A stretch of DNA of 64,000 nt from contig JAVYIG010000709.1 of assembly GCA_035222895.1 (NCBI GenBank), positions 372,001-436,000 of the forward strand, written 5' to 3'. Below are positions 40,401 to 55,400 of this stretch, piece by piece. The translations under genes and the position numbers were made by a program. The first letter of the stretch is position 1. The number at the start of each line of letters is the position of its first letter. Source of the stretch: Strongylocentrotus droebachiensis. Taxonomy: Eukaryota; Echinodermata; Echinoidea; Camarodonta; Strongylocentrotidae. The notes under the pieces were generated by a model. It was not told the origin of the DNA and did no database searches. It saw only the letters and a list, made by a program, of their open reading frames with translations.

Positions 40401-43400
40401 CTTTTTACCAGTAAGGATTATGTTTTTACAATCGTAGCTACATGTATTTGCCGTTTAGGGGGGGGGGTGGTCGAGGAGGGCCAGGAACTGTTCATCACCC
40501 CACTTCTATAAAGATATAATATATGAAGCTGATATTTTGAATGTAGGACAACCAAATTTAAACCCTAACCTATATTTATGGCAAATTTTGGCAATTAAAT
40601 TGTTTCCTTTATAAAATGCACCCTTCTTAATATTTCTTTTTTCCAGGCTACAGCGATCAATGAAGTAATTTTTGCTGGGATAGAAGCCGATGATAACGAT
40701 GGTGACAACCGCAACGGCCAGATAAGCTTCGAAATTGTACCAAATCAAAATGATCCGGTAATTTACATGTGCATTTTGACTATGTTGCATTTATTTTAAT
40801 ACCGTATAAGCTGTTACTTTTGCAAAATGAATGAACATGAATAATGTTTTGTATTGTAGCCTGTTTTAATTATCGCTATAACAACGTCTTTGAAAATGTC
40901 TTTCCCTGTCATCTGCAATCTATCTGTACAGGTATGTGAAAATGTTTGCTTATACAGCAGTTCAATCCTAAAAGGTTTTGTTACATTTTCAAATTTTTGT
41001 CAGGTTAATCATTTGTAAGTCTACTGCAAAAATGTTTGAATGGAATAATTAAAATGATTTTCATTAAAAGTATAGCAGGGATATTTATTCTCTTGTTCTT
41101 TGTTTCCTTCTGTTTGGGAAACTTAGAAAAAAATATGCTATGGACTTTCTGTAATACATCTAAGTTAAATATCTAAAAATGTCATTCTTTTGAATGTTTT
41201 CTCCAGAATGTTGTTGAACAAATGGCTGAGGACTTCGTTTTTGTTATTGTGTTTAAATAGTCAATAAATACATATACCTGAATGTTTAAGTTTTTCTGTT
41301 ATATAAGCATGTAAATTCAACCCCCTAACTGACAGTTAGGGTATGATCTGTTTCGATTCTTCCTCTGATATTATATTTTTCATATTTTTATGCAGATGTC
41401 AAACTCCTATTTTGACATGCCAAACACTGGGAAGGGAGAGGTGACGCTGTTACAGAGCCTGGACTTTGAGACAAGACAGCAGTGGACAGTCTCAATTGTA
41501 GCAAAGGTGAGAATAAAAGATTAAAGTAATGCCCAGAAGGGGTGGGGTGTGGGAGAGGAGTACATGGAAGGGGGAGGGAGGGCGTGATGTCACTTTAATA
41601 GAAGGTGACTCTGTAACAGAGCCTTGACTTTGAGTCAAGAAGATAGTGGACAGTATTAATTGTAGCAGAGGTGAGAATGAAAGAAAGCAATGTCCAGAAG
41701 GGGGAATGGAAGGGGAGGTGGATTAATGTCACAGGTGAAAAAGATAGCACAAGTTGATAAAATTCAATAAAACGGTTTCCTTTTCAGTTTAATCTATTAT
41801 GTTGGGTCACTATTTCATCAAGTGTTAGAGAAGAAAAAGTTGGTCCCTCTGAATATATTCAGGGTCTGTTTGAGATGCTTAAAAGCCTGTCCTACTTGTA
41901 GCTACTTCCCCCTCTATATAGAAAACAATTCTGAATCGGTGGCCATTGGTTCCCCATGATCCTCTTTTTCTTATGTTATTTGAGAGCTGAGTTGATGAGA
42001 TAACCACCTGTGTAGTGACCTTGCAGGGTGCTCTAATCCCTCCTATAAACTAGTACAGATAAGCTTTAACAATGATTGATAACCATTTGAGTAGATACGA
42101 GTTTGAACTAATGACTGTTAATCCCTACAGGATCGAGGTGTTGTTCCGCGGTCGTCGATGGCAACGCTTACCGTGACTGTACTGAATGCAGACGACCAAG
42201 CTCCAATGTTTGTCGGGTGCAACACAACAATTTGTACGGACGTGGAATACAGGGCCTCTGTGCAGGAAAAAACGGTGAGAAATCTTTTTCTTTGGGACGC
42301 GTCTACACACCTATTCTTTCATCCCATTGATCCTTTAATTAAACATTTCAAAAGAACTTTCAGACATTTCTTTTCATGACCTTCGACCTGTTTCTCAGAG
42401 CCTTTTTTCGATGACAAATGACAAAAATCAGTGACAAATCTGCTGATAACCAATCAGAAGTAAGGAATTCACCAGCTTATAGTGAAAAATGTAATTTGTC
42501 ACTGCATTGATGTCAAGTTTTGTGAAATGGGGCCCAGAAGTCAAATCACCTCTCTATATAAAGCAGCATTCCAGGAACGTACAAGTTCACAGACAACCCA
42601 TTGACAGGGATCCCACGGTCATAAACAGAAAGAACAAGCTATGGAAATGAAAACAATTAAATCTCCCCTAATAATGGAAAGTCATGGCAACTCAGTGTGA
42701 GGGATGGCGAAGGCCATCACAAACATGAAATAATTAATATCACTGCATGGTATTTCTATGCTGCTTGCATTCTGCAACCCATACAAAAATGTTACTAATC
42801 TAGTCATGGGAAAAGTAAAAAATTGGTCAGGGAAAGTCATGTCAAGTCATTTGTGTGAAACGATGCCCTAGCTGGGCCCCTTCTTATAAAGGGTTACGAT
42901 TGATCCAAATCAATCGCAAGTCCTCCAATCAATTACAAGTTTGCATGCAGTCTCCTATCTCTTATGTATAGTTGGGATTTGATATCAATCCCAAATAAGT
43001 TGCAATTGACATCAAATCTTTAAAGAAGGGCCCTGGTTTTTACCAAACAGCTAGACATTATGTTTCAGTCCCCATTGGTGCTCTTAAGAGTTTTCATTTG
43101 GCTAGACCAGCAGGATGTAATATAGGACCATTGTATTATTTTATCTATTGGTCTGTTAATTGTCCCATTAGGATCAATATAATGCTGATATATGTTAACA
43201 CTGAATGTAGTCATACAGAGATTTTTTTTTCTAGACATGGATCAGATCTTTGAAACATTTATTATCTGAGTTTATTCTTCTATGTAAAACTCTAGCATAA
43301 TTTCCGTTTCCAAAGTATTCTTTTTTCATAAAATACATTACCAATAAACCTTATGCATGCATTAAATTCTCTACGAAACATATTAACACATTAGGCCGTC

Positions 43401-46400
43401 TTTCATATTCATGTACAAAATCTTTTTTATCTTTCTAATTTATTTTCCTGCAGACAAGATTAAGTCCATTACAGTTCTCCCCGAACGAGATCAGGGTTGT
43501 CAATAGTTCTGGAGGGACAGTGGATCCGCAGTCTGTAACGTTCTCCTTCACCGGAGGTAAGCGTCTAATTATTTAGAAATCATTATTTGGAATTAAATTG
43601 GCAACATACTGGATATTAGCGAAGATAACCTCATATGCAATACCAAGGGAAGTAGTGATTTCTTTCTCTTTTTGTGAACAGTGCTTTGCAGATATTGACC
43701 ATAAAATTATATAGAGACTGTTAGAATATTACTAAGCATGTATTGAAATGTGTGTTTCAAATTACATGGAAAATGTATTTATTGTAGCAATTTGTTCATA
43801 ATTGAATGATTTATAAAAGATGTTATATTAAAAATGACATTAAATTGATATACAAGCACATATATGTACATGGTTTGTATTTGACATAATCTTTGCTGAT
43901 GATTAGGGGAAAGTGGCATAGCGAAAGGTTTGTGAAGGCACATGTATTTTTTTATTTTTTTTATTGTATTCCAAATTTATTAGTAAAGTTGTATAAAGAT
44001 ACATGTATCACATTTTTTAAAGTTGTCAAAAGAATACCAACTAGTTTATCACAATACATGCGTCTTAAATCTTAGGGGAAAATAATAATGTGGATTTTAT
44101 ATGTTTCAGGGAACATATATTTTGTCTAATTTCTCTATATTCTAATATGGTATTACCTAGAAAACTTGGCCATTTTCCATCTATTTTATTATATTATAGA
44201 AACAATGGAAGAAAAAAAACAACATATATTTAGGCTAAGGATTTGGAACAAAAGATACATGAGAAATAGTACAAAATAGGATAACCCATGTATATAGGGT
44301 TGCAATCATGTTTTGGGGGGTTTAGTGTTAGTATTATGGTAACTTAATTGTACTGTAGATATAATATTGGATTTAGAGTTGACATTGGGAATGCAGTATT
44401 ATAGCTCAGTTGAGTTGTTAAAGTTTACTTAAGTGTTAGGGTTAATACCGAGATGGTTTAATTTTGCATCTAGGGCTAAAGTTAGGAATCAGATCAGTGT
44501 CACAAAATGACTGCTGAACCATTTGCCGCTGTAGCGTGTATTTTACAAAAAACAATCCTATTTTCTCTATGTTTTATATTATTTCCTAGAAACTACACAA
44601 TTTTTCTTCTGTTATATTATGGAAATATGGAAAATAGACCGAAAGGAAAATAGACAGAAAATATATTTTAGGCTATGGATTTGGAACAAATGACATATAT
44701 AATAAAAATAATAATAATGATAATGATGATAATAATATCTTTTGTTTACATTGCTCTTTGTTTATGTCTATATCAGGGCAACCTGCGCAGTATTCTTCTT
44801 TCCTCTCTATCAACCCTACTACGGGGCAGATAAACCTTCTTCAACAAGTCCGCCGAACCGAGTATGACGTCTTTGTCATAACTGTTGCAGTAAGTGAACA
44901 TTTATAATAACATAATTACACTTTAAAGAATGATTTTATTGTAATTCACCATTAGAGCTTCTAAATTGGCAATGCTATTTGAATTAATTTTGTGTCGATG
45001 TTTGTACACATGAGATAATTCAATATGTATATATTTTTTTAACTGCCTGTATAGACTGGTGTGTTGGCTCAGTCAGTAGAGCATCCGCCTCACAACCGGG
45101 AGGTCGTGGGTTCGAACCCCGGCCGCGTCATACCAAGAGACGTTAAAAGACTGGAGTTGCTGCTCCCTTGTTTGGCATTCAACAATAAGGGATAGAGTAA
45201 CGTTGATCTTGCGCTGCTCAGTGGCTGCCGGGCTCACGATCAATTGGGCAAAAGGAATTTCCATTTTCGGTTTAACTTAATAAAATTTGGAGTGGACTAT
45301 ATAAGTGCAAAATCAAAATAATTAGTGCCAATTTGAGTAGGAGGAAAAGCTATGCTATTGAGATCTAAGCAAATTAACTCTAAACTCCTTTCTATGGGTT
45401 AATAAATCTTTGATTTGACTCCCCTCACAGGCCACCAAAGGTTCAAGCAGCAGCACCGCGACCGTGATCATAGAGGTAACACCCATCAATAATTTCCCGC
45501 CAACCTTCCCAACTACAACAATGATTGGTTACATCTCTGAGAATGTTATTGCTGGAACTCGAGTAACAGCTGACTCGAACAGTATCGTTCCTCTGCTTAT
45601 CCAAGCAACAGACCCTGATCTGGATCAGGTAATTATCAAGACTGAATGTTAAAGGGGAAACTATCCTGCTAGCAAGTTGATTTTAATAGAAGCAGAAAAA
45701 AGGAGAGAATTAAACTACTAGGGTCAGCGGAAGTTTGAGCCAAAACCGATGAAAAATAAGAAAGTAAGGAATTTTTGAAGGTGCATTCAATCATACAAAA
45801 TTGGCAACTCTGTGGCGTATTATAAGACGTCCCCTCCCATTCGCCCGGTACTTTAACAACAAAAAGTACAATGTATGTTTTCCCTTATTAAGATTTTCAA
45901 TTATAATTATTGCAAATACGAGCCCTGTGGAAAACATATCTATTTCGTTATCAATAAGGAAATGAAAGTTTATGAAATTGTTTATACCCAGCAAATTGGA
46001 GAGGAGCTTGCAGGATACATCACAGTGTTGCCAATTGTGTTTGATTCACTGATGACAATTACTTCAAGAATTTATAAGTTTCCTAATGATAATTGGAAAT
46101 AGCTCAAACTGTCACTTATTTGTTTCTCACATTTTTCTGCTTTTATTTAAACCAACCAAATATCAGGGTGGACTTCCCTTTTACACTTTTCAAACTACAA
46201 AAATAACCTCAAACTTGTATAACTAACTGTCTCCAGTTCAAGATTGATTCATACAGGGGTTAAAAGGGTTGTCATGGAGATAATCAAGACTGGTAATGGG
46301 TAATTTTGCAAATCCAGTGTACTGCACAAAGCAATCCTTACATCAATCGTTGCCTTTTGTTTTGTGCAAAATATCACTCAGTCAGAGAGGCAAAGAAAGT

Positions 46401-49400
46401 TTGTAGAAGCCTATACATCCCACTCAAGGCCATCCAGTATTATATAAATGTCTCTTTTTCTCATTTTTTTTCTTCATAGGATGAAGATCCCGGCTTGAGC
46501 TATCTGTTGAATGACAACTCCATTTTTACCCTAGACCTCGTGGGAACCAACGGAGTCTATCTCTCGTACAGCGGCCTCTCCAACACACCACTGGATGCTG
46601 AAACACAAGCAAGCTACAATGTTTCTGTAAGCGAATGGAATAACCTTGAGGTAGAAAAATCAGGTCTTGATCGTTCAGGTATGACGCGGTAAACAAGTGA
46701 ACGAATGACAACTGTGCACATCAAGGGTCCTTCGCATGTTAACTTGGCGGGGGGGGGGGGAAGAGGACATTTAAAAAAAAAAAATTTGGGTCACGAAATT
46801 TTTAAATTTGACATTTTGCTCCGTGGGGGGGGGGGGGGGGGAGGGTTACCTTTTTAGGTCAGCCATTGGCATTTTTTTTTTTTTTTTAAATAAAATAAAA
46901 TAAAAACAATTATAACAAAAAATTTGGCTGGGGGGGGCACGCCCCTGCTTTTCAGTATGTTTTGGGCGAATTTAGGGCTGATTTTAACATATTTTTTTTG
47001 GCCGGGGGGGGGGGGGGGGGCACGTGCCCCCCTGGATCCGCCACTGTGTCATCATTCTTTTTTTAACTCTCTGGTTTTGCCACATCATATCCGAATAAGG
47101 CTGTAAGATTCTTGGTAATCCTGGAAAACGGGGGAAAAAAACCCCAAATGAGTTACCCCCTTATTTCAGTCAGGAATAAAAATCCAGGGAATTTGAGAAA
47201 ATTTACCCAAGTCAGGCAAAAATCAGGGAATTTCATTGGCCCTCAAAAGGAAGTAGTCATTATCTCATATTTTGTCTTGTGTCCGAAACGGCACATTAAC
47301 TGAATGGTAGGCTTTTATCATTTCATAATATTTCAAATGTTTATTCAATATGTTTTTGTGTTTTTCTTGTACAGATAATAGCAAGGCCGACCAATACATC
47401 AGGACAGTTTGATGGTAAGTTCATTCCTTTCAAATACTATCACTTGTTATGTCACAAGATATAATAATGCCTAGTTAAACTATTAAAGCATGGTTACCAT
47501 AAAACTGGTATTTGAATAATTGAGAAAAAACAAAGCAGTCATATAGTGTTCTTTGCCAATATTTTTGTTTCTGGGAAAATTATGACTCTTTTTGTATTTA
47601 TCGAGACAAAAAAAGGATTTGCTTCATTCCTGGAATAAACAATTTTTAACATAAATATTTATGTAACTTTTTTGTAATTTAACTTGGTGTACTTATTTCC
47701 TATTTGCATCCACTTTCTTTCACTTTGCAATCACTTGATAATCATAATAATAATAATAATAGTTACATTTATATAGCTCTTAATTGATACTAATGTGTTG
47801 AGCACTGTACCGTTAATACCTTATTAAATAAGGTGCTCTGGCACTTGACAGGAACTCTAGTTATCTTTAAGCTTTATTTTTTTATAATAAAACATTATTT
47901 TTAATTCTTATCTTTTTCTATTTGTTCATCAGCTTCTCAACAGCTCCCGACCCTCCAAGTTACCATCTTAGTCCGTGACCTGAACGATAACTCGCCAGAA
48001 TTTCAACAAAACCAGTACTTTGATCCCGTAACAAACCAATATACAGTCAACCTGAAGGACAATGCTGCGTTCAATACTGAAGTCATTTCAGTAAGTGATT
48101 TCTCAATAAAAAATTAACAAACAATAGCCACTTAGACCATAAATTAGGTATTGGAAAATTGAGTTTGAGATAAATTGACTCTTTGAGAGGAAGCAAATCA
48201 TTTTTGTAACATTGGTAGATTTATAACGGCCGCCATCCATTTCCAGCCTAACCGCTCACGATGGTGGTCTCCTGCGTTCCAAATTACCTCTCTAATTTAT
48301 TGAAAATATTTCATATTTCTTATGTTATTGTATGCTTCGTACATGTTTATCGAATTATATAATTGTACATGATTTTTCATTTAATTACTTTTGTAAACAT
48401 TGTATTCATTGTATTTGTTATTGTTCGAAATTTTGTACTTTGACTTTGAATTTGTATATTTTTGAACGCAGAAATAAAATCAATCAAACAATAACATTGA
48501 TAGGTAGGAAGATACACATTATGAAGACATATTTAGATGATTGTAGATTGCATTGAATTATTTTTTTTTTTTTTTAAACCATAGATTCCTGTTACTGATG
48601 CCGACGCAACATCCTTACCACCAATCATCGATCCTATATTTGTCTCCTCGCCAGCAAGTGCATTGTTTTCCGTGGTGCAGCAAAATAGCGATGTCATTAT
48701 CCGTCTCATCTCGCCAGGGTCTTTAGTCATCGGCTCTGTATACATCATCCAGCTTCGTGCCTCGGATAGTCAGGCTCCTCAAGACCTAAATAAACAGTGA
48801 GGAAGGGAGGGAGGAGGAGGGGTTATGTTGATGAGTGATTCTGTTGATGATGATGATGAAGATGATGATGGAGGGGTTGATGTTGGCGATAATGGTGGTG
48901 ATGATGATTGTGAATGATGATGATGTTGATGATGATAAAGATAGTGGATGATGGTGATGGTTATGATGATGGTGGTGGTGGTGATGATGACGACGACGAT
49001 GATGATATTGGTGCTTCTGGTGGTAAAGATGGTGATTGTGATTATGAGGTTGGTGATGATGTTACTGATAGTGGTGTTGTTGATCTGCTGATAATGATGC
49101 TGTTGATGATAATGATGATGATGATGATGGACATGGTGGTAGTGGTGATGGTCATCAAGTTGTTGATGTTGATGGTAGGGTTAATGTTATCAATAATATT
49201 GTTCTTCTTCATCAACCTTCTTTTCTGACAGATCTACTGTGTTTGTTCACATCACCATCATCTCTGGTGTAAATAACAGGCCACCCATGTTTGATCAAAC
49301 ATCCTACTCAACCAGTGCCAATGAAAACCTGCCTTTTAACGCCCTTGTTGACACAGTCAGAGTAAGCATTGTTAATTGAAACTTGAAAGAGCTGTAAGAT

Positions 49401-52400
49401 ATGCAGAATGAACTTCCAGTCACTCTTCCATGGAAGTCTTTATGGCACATGTGGAAAAAATTAAAAAAATAAAAAAATAAAAAAACGGTCACACTGTGTA
49501 TTCATGGACTGTTGTCCCCCCCCCCTATAACTTTATGATAGATTTCCTAGTCTTGTATTTTGTGTGGTGTATTGATGGAAGCTCTTGACTGTCATAGAAG
49601 TCCTGGGCTCTATATTTATTTTATACTTACATCCTTGGAAAACATGTTTTACCTGTTTATCCCTCTCAATGGCTTCGCTTCTAATTCTTCTCCATCTCTT
49701 TCTTTTTCTTCTTCTTCTTCTTCTTCTTCTTTTTCTTCCTCTTCTACTTCTCCTTCATCAATTCTTCTCCTCCTTCTCCATACCTACCAACTACTACGAT
49801 TTTGGCGTAATTATTACAATTTTTTGATTTAAATTACGCCTTACGATTTTTTTTTTTTAAATATTTTATTTTATTATTATTATTTTTTTTTGGCCTGTTC
49901 ACCTGGCACTGTCCAGGCCGACGATTAAGCGTGCCCGGGAGAGCACCGGCATGGTACCAAGAGTAAACAAAAGTTTCACAGCTCAATCACTGTCAACTCA
50001 CCATTCAGAAAATGGTACCAAATGTCCAGATTTCTGTTTGGACTCTGAGGAAAATTAGTCTGTCATCTTTGGTTTTAAAAACAGCATTGTTTATTATTAT
50101 TATTATTAAATCAGCGCCTTCAACTGCAACTCCAAGTAAAATTGCTTGAGTTTTCGGTGACGGACCTGGGATACTTCTACCGTAGTATGGTGGTGTCAAC
50201 AACAAAAATATTGGGTATTCGAGTACCTCATTACACGCTTATGCACAGCCCTTTATTTTTCTCCTCCAGGTTCTATTTCATCAGGGGAATTTTGAGCTTT
50301 TAGTCCTTGTTTTTAAAGTGAAAGTTTAAAGTGAAGTAAAAAGGCATTCCTACATGTTCAAATTCCCAAAGCTCCCTACCGTGGGAGAGGGACAGCCCTC
50401 TCCCACACCCACCCCCCGCTCGGTCGCTTCGTTCCTTCCTTCTGTCGCTCCGCTCCGTCACAGTCCTAGTAAAAAATGATTACTATTTTTATTCTTCAAA
50501 GGTTGGCAGGTATGCTTCTCCTCATTCTTCTCCTTCTGCTCTTTCTTCTCCTTCTCTTTCTTCTTCCGCTTCTTCTTCATCTTCTTTCTCTCCTCCTTCC
50601 TTCTCCTCCTCCATCTCCCCCTACTTCTCCCCATGCTTCTTCTTTTTTCCTCCTTTTCCTTCTTCTAATTAATTTTATCCTCCTCTTCTTCCTTCTTTTC
50701 CTTCTCCTCATTCTACTTCTTTTTCCTCTTCTAGTCATCTATAGTTATAATCATTTCAAATAATGTTTTTGTGATTTTTTAGGCTACAGATCCTGATGGA
50801 GAGTTCATAACATACAGCATCACGTCTGGGAACATCAACAATGCATTCATGACTGTCGACGATGCAAAGTAAGTATATGAAGCATTCATACTTAAAAGTT
50901 TGTGTGATTATGATGGCACAGATGATGATTATAATGTATTTTATCTCAGTAGTAGATTCATATGACAGCACTGAGCTAACCTTTGCCATTTTTGAAGTCT
51001 TGTTGATCAAGTAGATAATTGAAAAGTTTGATGATGGTAATGATTATGATGATGATGAAAATGGTGATGATGATGATGATGATGATAATGGTGATGATGA
51101 TGATGATGATGATAATGGTGATAGTGATGATGATGGTGATGATAATAATAATGTGTCGTATCTCAGTAGTGGTTTCATATCTTCATATGACAGCACTGAG
51201 CTAACTTTTTGCCATTATAAAAGTCTTGTTGATCAAGTAGATAATTGAAAAGTTTGATGATTGTGATAGTAATAACGACGATGAGGATGATGATGGTTAA
51301 GATGATGATGATGATGATGGCGTTTTTGTGTTATTATAAGTTCACATCTTCATTAGACAGCACTGGGCTCCTTATTTTTGCTTTTGCAAGTTTTATGATG
51401 ATGATGATGACAATGATGATGATGATGATGATGGACTTCTTTTCTTTATAGCAATGGAGAGATTCGAGTCCAGGGCTCACTGGACCGGGAAGTCCTTGCT
51501 TCCTATTCACTGGTTGTGGAAGCTTCAGATGGAAACCTGGTGAGTAATTTTGTCTATTTGTAGGACCAGGAACCAGTACTAATTTCAGGACCATCCTAGA
51601 TGGATTTAAGTCCATTTGCTTGTCAAAGCTCGTACCAAGGAGTTCAATTAATGTTTCCTTTTTTTTACTGATTTCACCAAGAGTTAGATTATATTAGAGT
51701 TTGATATATCTTTAAGCAAAAAAGATGCGGTGTTGTCATCAAGAATTGCAAACTCAAAGACAAGTGTGTATTGAAAGAACGATATCTTTGTCTTATTTCA
51801 GCCTAACTTGAATGAGGAAGTGATTTGAAGTGCATGTAAACAAACTGTATATTATGCATAACTCAAGTAATTTCTTTTTGATGTGATTTCCTTTGCTGAT
51901 TATAACAGAACAAGTTCATTTGTTCTTTTTGCAATGACATGCTAAGACAGTTGGGCTCAACACTGAATCTAAACATTCTGTTATAAATATGATGAGAACA
52001 ATAGACAATATAACAAATGAATCATCTTTTTTCTTCTTATTTTAGACTGCTTCTGCTGTAGTCCTAATCACCATCAACGATGTCAATGATGAGCCTCCGG
52101 TATTCACTGGCGCGGCTACATTTTTAATCCTAGAAAGCATCAGCAATGAGTTAGTAGGGCAAGTACAGGTGAGTATTCAAGTTCAAACTCGGTGCCTGAA
52201 TATGCCACGTTTGTCAATTAGCTCTGATACTTGCCTAATTAGGAAACCATGATAATTACGATGATAATAATAAAATTCTTGTTATAAACATAGTGATTTT
52301 CCATATGCATATTCAAATGCACCTTATTTTTTTCAATATCCCCTTTTTGTGTCAAAAACAAAGAAGAACTCAAAATAAATCCAGGTTATATATTTCAAAG

Positions 52401-55400
52401 AACAATGAACAAAACTACTTAGTTTTGAGATACCTTTTTTTAAAGAGATAGAGAGAATGTTGCACATCAAGGGAAATCTTAAGCAGCACACTTAGACTTT
52501 GTCATGCATAAGGCTTGAAAACTGTAGAATGAAGCTTATGCTATTTCTTTAATCTGTGACTCCCAGGCTACTGACCGAGACCAGCTCAACTCAGCAAACT
52601 CTGCCATCATATACTCCTTCCTGCCCGAGGTGCCTGAGTTCCGCATCGAGCCCACGACAGGCCGCATCTTCACGACGGTCGCTCTAGACAGGGAGCAGCA
52701 GGACATTTACGAACTGACTGTGGTTGCAAGGGATACGACCACTAATCCTCTCTCGGCCACGTTGCCGATCATCATCGTCGTGCAGGATACGAATGACAAC
52801 CGGCCAGTCTTCGAGCCGGCTGAGTACGTCATTGAGGTGCCGGAAAACACTCCTCTGCAAGGTTTTTTTGCAGTCCAGGTATATGCCGTTTAGTTTCCTC
52901 ATATGATATACCCAGTGAAATATGCCAAATAACATATTAGGAGGATTTGGATATATAATATGGACCGCGTATGTCTGGAATTGTATTCTTAAAGAAATAA
53001 TTGAATTTATAAAGTGTCTTTTTTCTGAGGATACATAGCACTCCCACCCCAGGTTTTGCCAAGCTTTCGTGATAAGGCATGTAAGCATTCAAGGTATTTT
53101 CCCCTTTCTGATGCCCCATTTACTTCACCTGGGTGGAGAGTGGCAAATTGAGACTAAAGTCTTGCCAAAGGTCATTTGTGCCTTGGCGGAAAATTTTCAA
53201 CCCTAGACCACGAGGTCCATAGTCCAGTGACTTATCAACTAGACCATTCACCACACCTTTACAAAAGTATTCATGCAGTGTAGTGATAATAACAATAGTA
53301 ATAATAATAAATGTTTTTTAGTAAATGTTTCTACAGTATACTGATCAGAGCACAGATAAAACAAAACTATTTGAAACAATAACATATATACATATGGCAC
53401 TTACATGTAGCAGTAAACATAATATTCATCATTGTTTTTGAAACAATAAGATATATACATTTGGCACTTACATATATGTGAACATAGTATTTATCATTAA
53501 ACAAAGATTGGGCATACTATTCATTACAATAATAAAGGACAAAGACAGCAGCTTATACATTCATACGATGCTTTTCATCCCATATATCAGGCGCTTGACC
53601 GGGATGCTAATGCCCCTCTCCGGTATGCTATCACTGCTGGGGAAACCAACATCTTCAGTATAGATCCTCTGACCGGTAATCTCTCTCTTCTCATCCCACT
53701 GGACTATGAGAATATTGGCGCAAGGTCATTCTATTTTGAGGTGACCGTCACAGACGTGGACCTCAACAGTGTTAATTTGACCGATGTGGCCAACATTACA
53801 ATTTTAGTTACGGTGAGTAGGAAAATATTGATTGTATGTATATATATTTTGTATATGTAATGTAATGTAATGTAATGTATGTAGTGTATGTAATTTAATG
53901 TAATGTAATGTTCTGTAAGCATTAAGGAATTTCTTTATTTCTTTCAGTCACAAATTGGAAATATCCTCTTAGAATTTGAACCATTACCAGATTTTATCAC
54001 AAAAATAGGGGGAAAAATACATGTAGAATTCACTTTCGTTTGCTAGGGTTTGCATAGTTACCTGTTTTAATTATTTTTTTAAAGATAGCTAAAATTTGAC
54101 TTTACTTTGGTAGAGTTTGATGAGGTAGAATATGTGCTTACCTTTCCATGTATCAGTATTTCAAGGCAAGATAATGCTTACATTGTACTTTCTGGAATAT
54201 TTAGCCTAATAGCATTAAAAGTTTACAAGTGATGTCAAGTTTTAAAACCTCCCCCCTCTCTCACACATAAGCTTACTGTATAAGAAAGCATATGGTAGTA
54301 TTTTCAAGGCAAAATGATGTTTAATTACAATGTACTTTCTATTAAAGCCTAATAGCATTAAAAGTTTACAAATGTTGTCACTGCGTAGTCAATTTTTATA
54401 ATCCTCCCCTTACTGATTCAAGATTTCAACTCAAAATACTTTTGCCCTTTGTTTACAGGATGTTAACGACAACATTCCGAGCTTTGAAAAAACCCAATAT
54501 AATGTCATCGCTCTACGAGAGTACCAGATAGGAGACATAGTCCTTGCCAATATCACTGTCACAGACGGAGACCCTGCGGTGAGCCTTTTTTAAGACATAC
54601 TTCAAATATTTGAAATTTTGAAATATGTGTGAACAGATACTGGGCCCACACAATTTCTGAGAGTTGTAAAATCATGGTAGCTATAGCTAGGTCCTTCTTA
54701 AAATATATTGTTCCCACCAGAAATCATCATTGAAGTTTTTCTTTCTTCAAAATGTACATCTTACCGTAGCTATTGGATCTGGAATGCTGCAGCGTGACAA
54801 CTGCTAATAGAAGTGAAGGATTTCTGCTTTTATGATGATTAGCTTAATTGTCACGAAACATCTCCATTTGATTGATTAGTTTGAAGAATAAGAAGATTTG
54901 GAGTTCTAGTTCAATTATTATATGATCCAATCAAACTTCAGTACCACGATCATTGAGATCAGTTGAACTAGGAAAATAGGTATCCCAAAATATCATGATA
55001 GACTGCCAAACAATGTAACATTACCTACAGGAAAGAGTGATTTTCCATTTTAATATTCAGTGATAAGAAATCATGATTGTCATATTAACCTTCAATTTTC
55101 ATCATTCTGCAGGGCACGCCAAATTCTGAGTTGACCTTTCGATTTGTAGAGCCGTCAGACCTGTTTGCGTTTACAGACCCAACTCGAGGCAATGTTTATG
55201 TCATAGGTGACATCAGTAATACCACCATGTGGCATAATGTAAGTAGAAAAGGATGTCTACATGTATTTACCTGAAATGCAGACAAATTTCCATGAAATAT
55301 ATTTCCAAAGATTGTGCGAATATTACGTAAGAACAGGTACATTGTAAAACATATTTTTGAATGGAGATTACATGTATACATCTTAAACCAGTTGCTTCCA

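Noticed and set aside
45058..45135. Possible tRNA gene (Val-like anticodon region CAC)
   Set aside because: Boxes A and B are present, but acceptor and T stems pair poorly and a SINE body follows.
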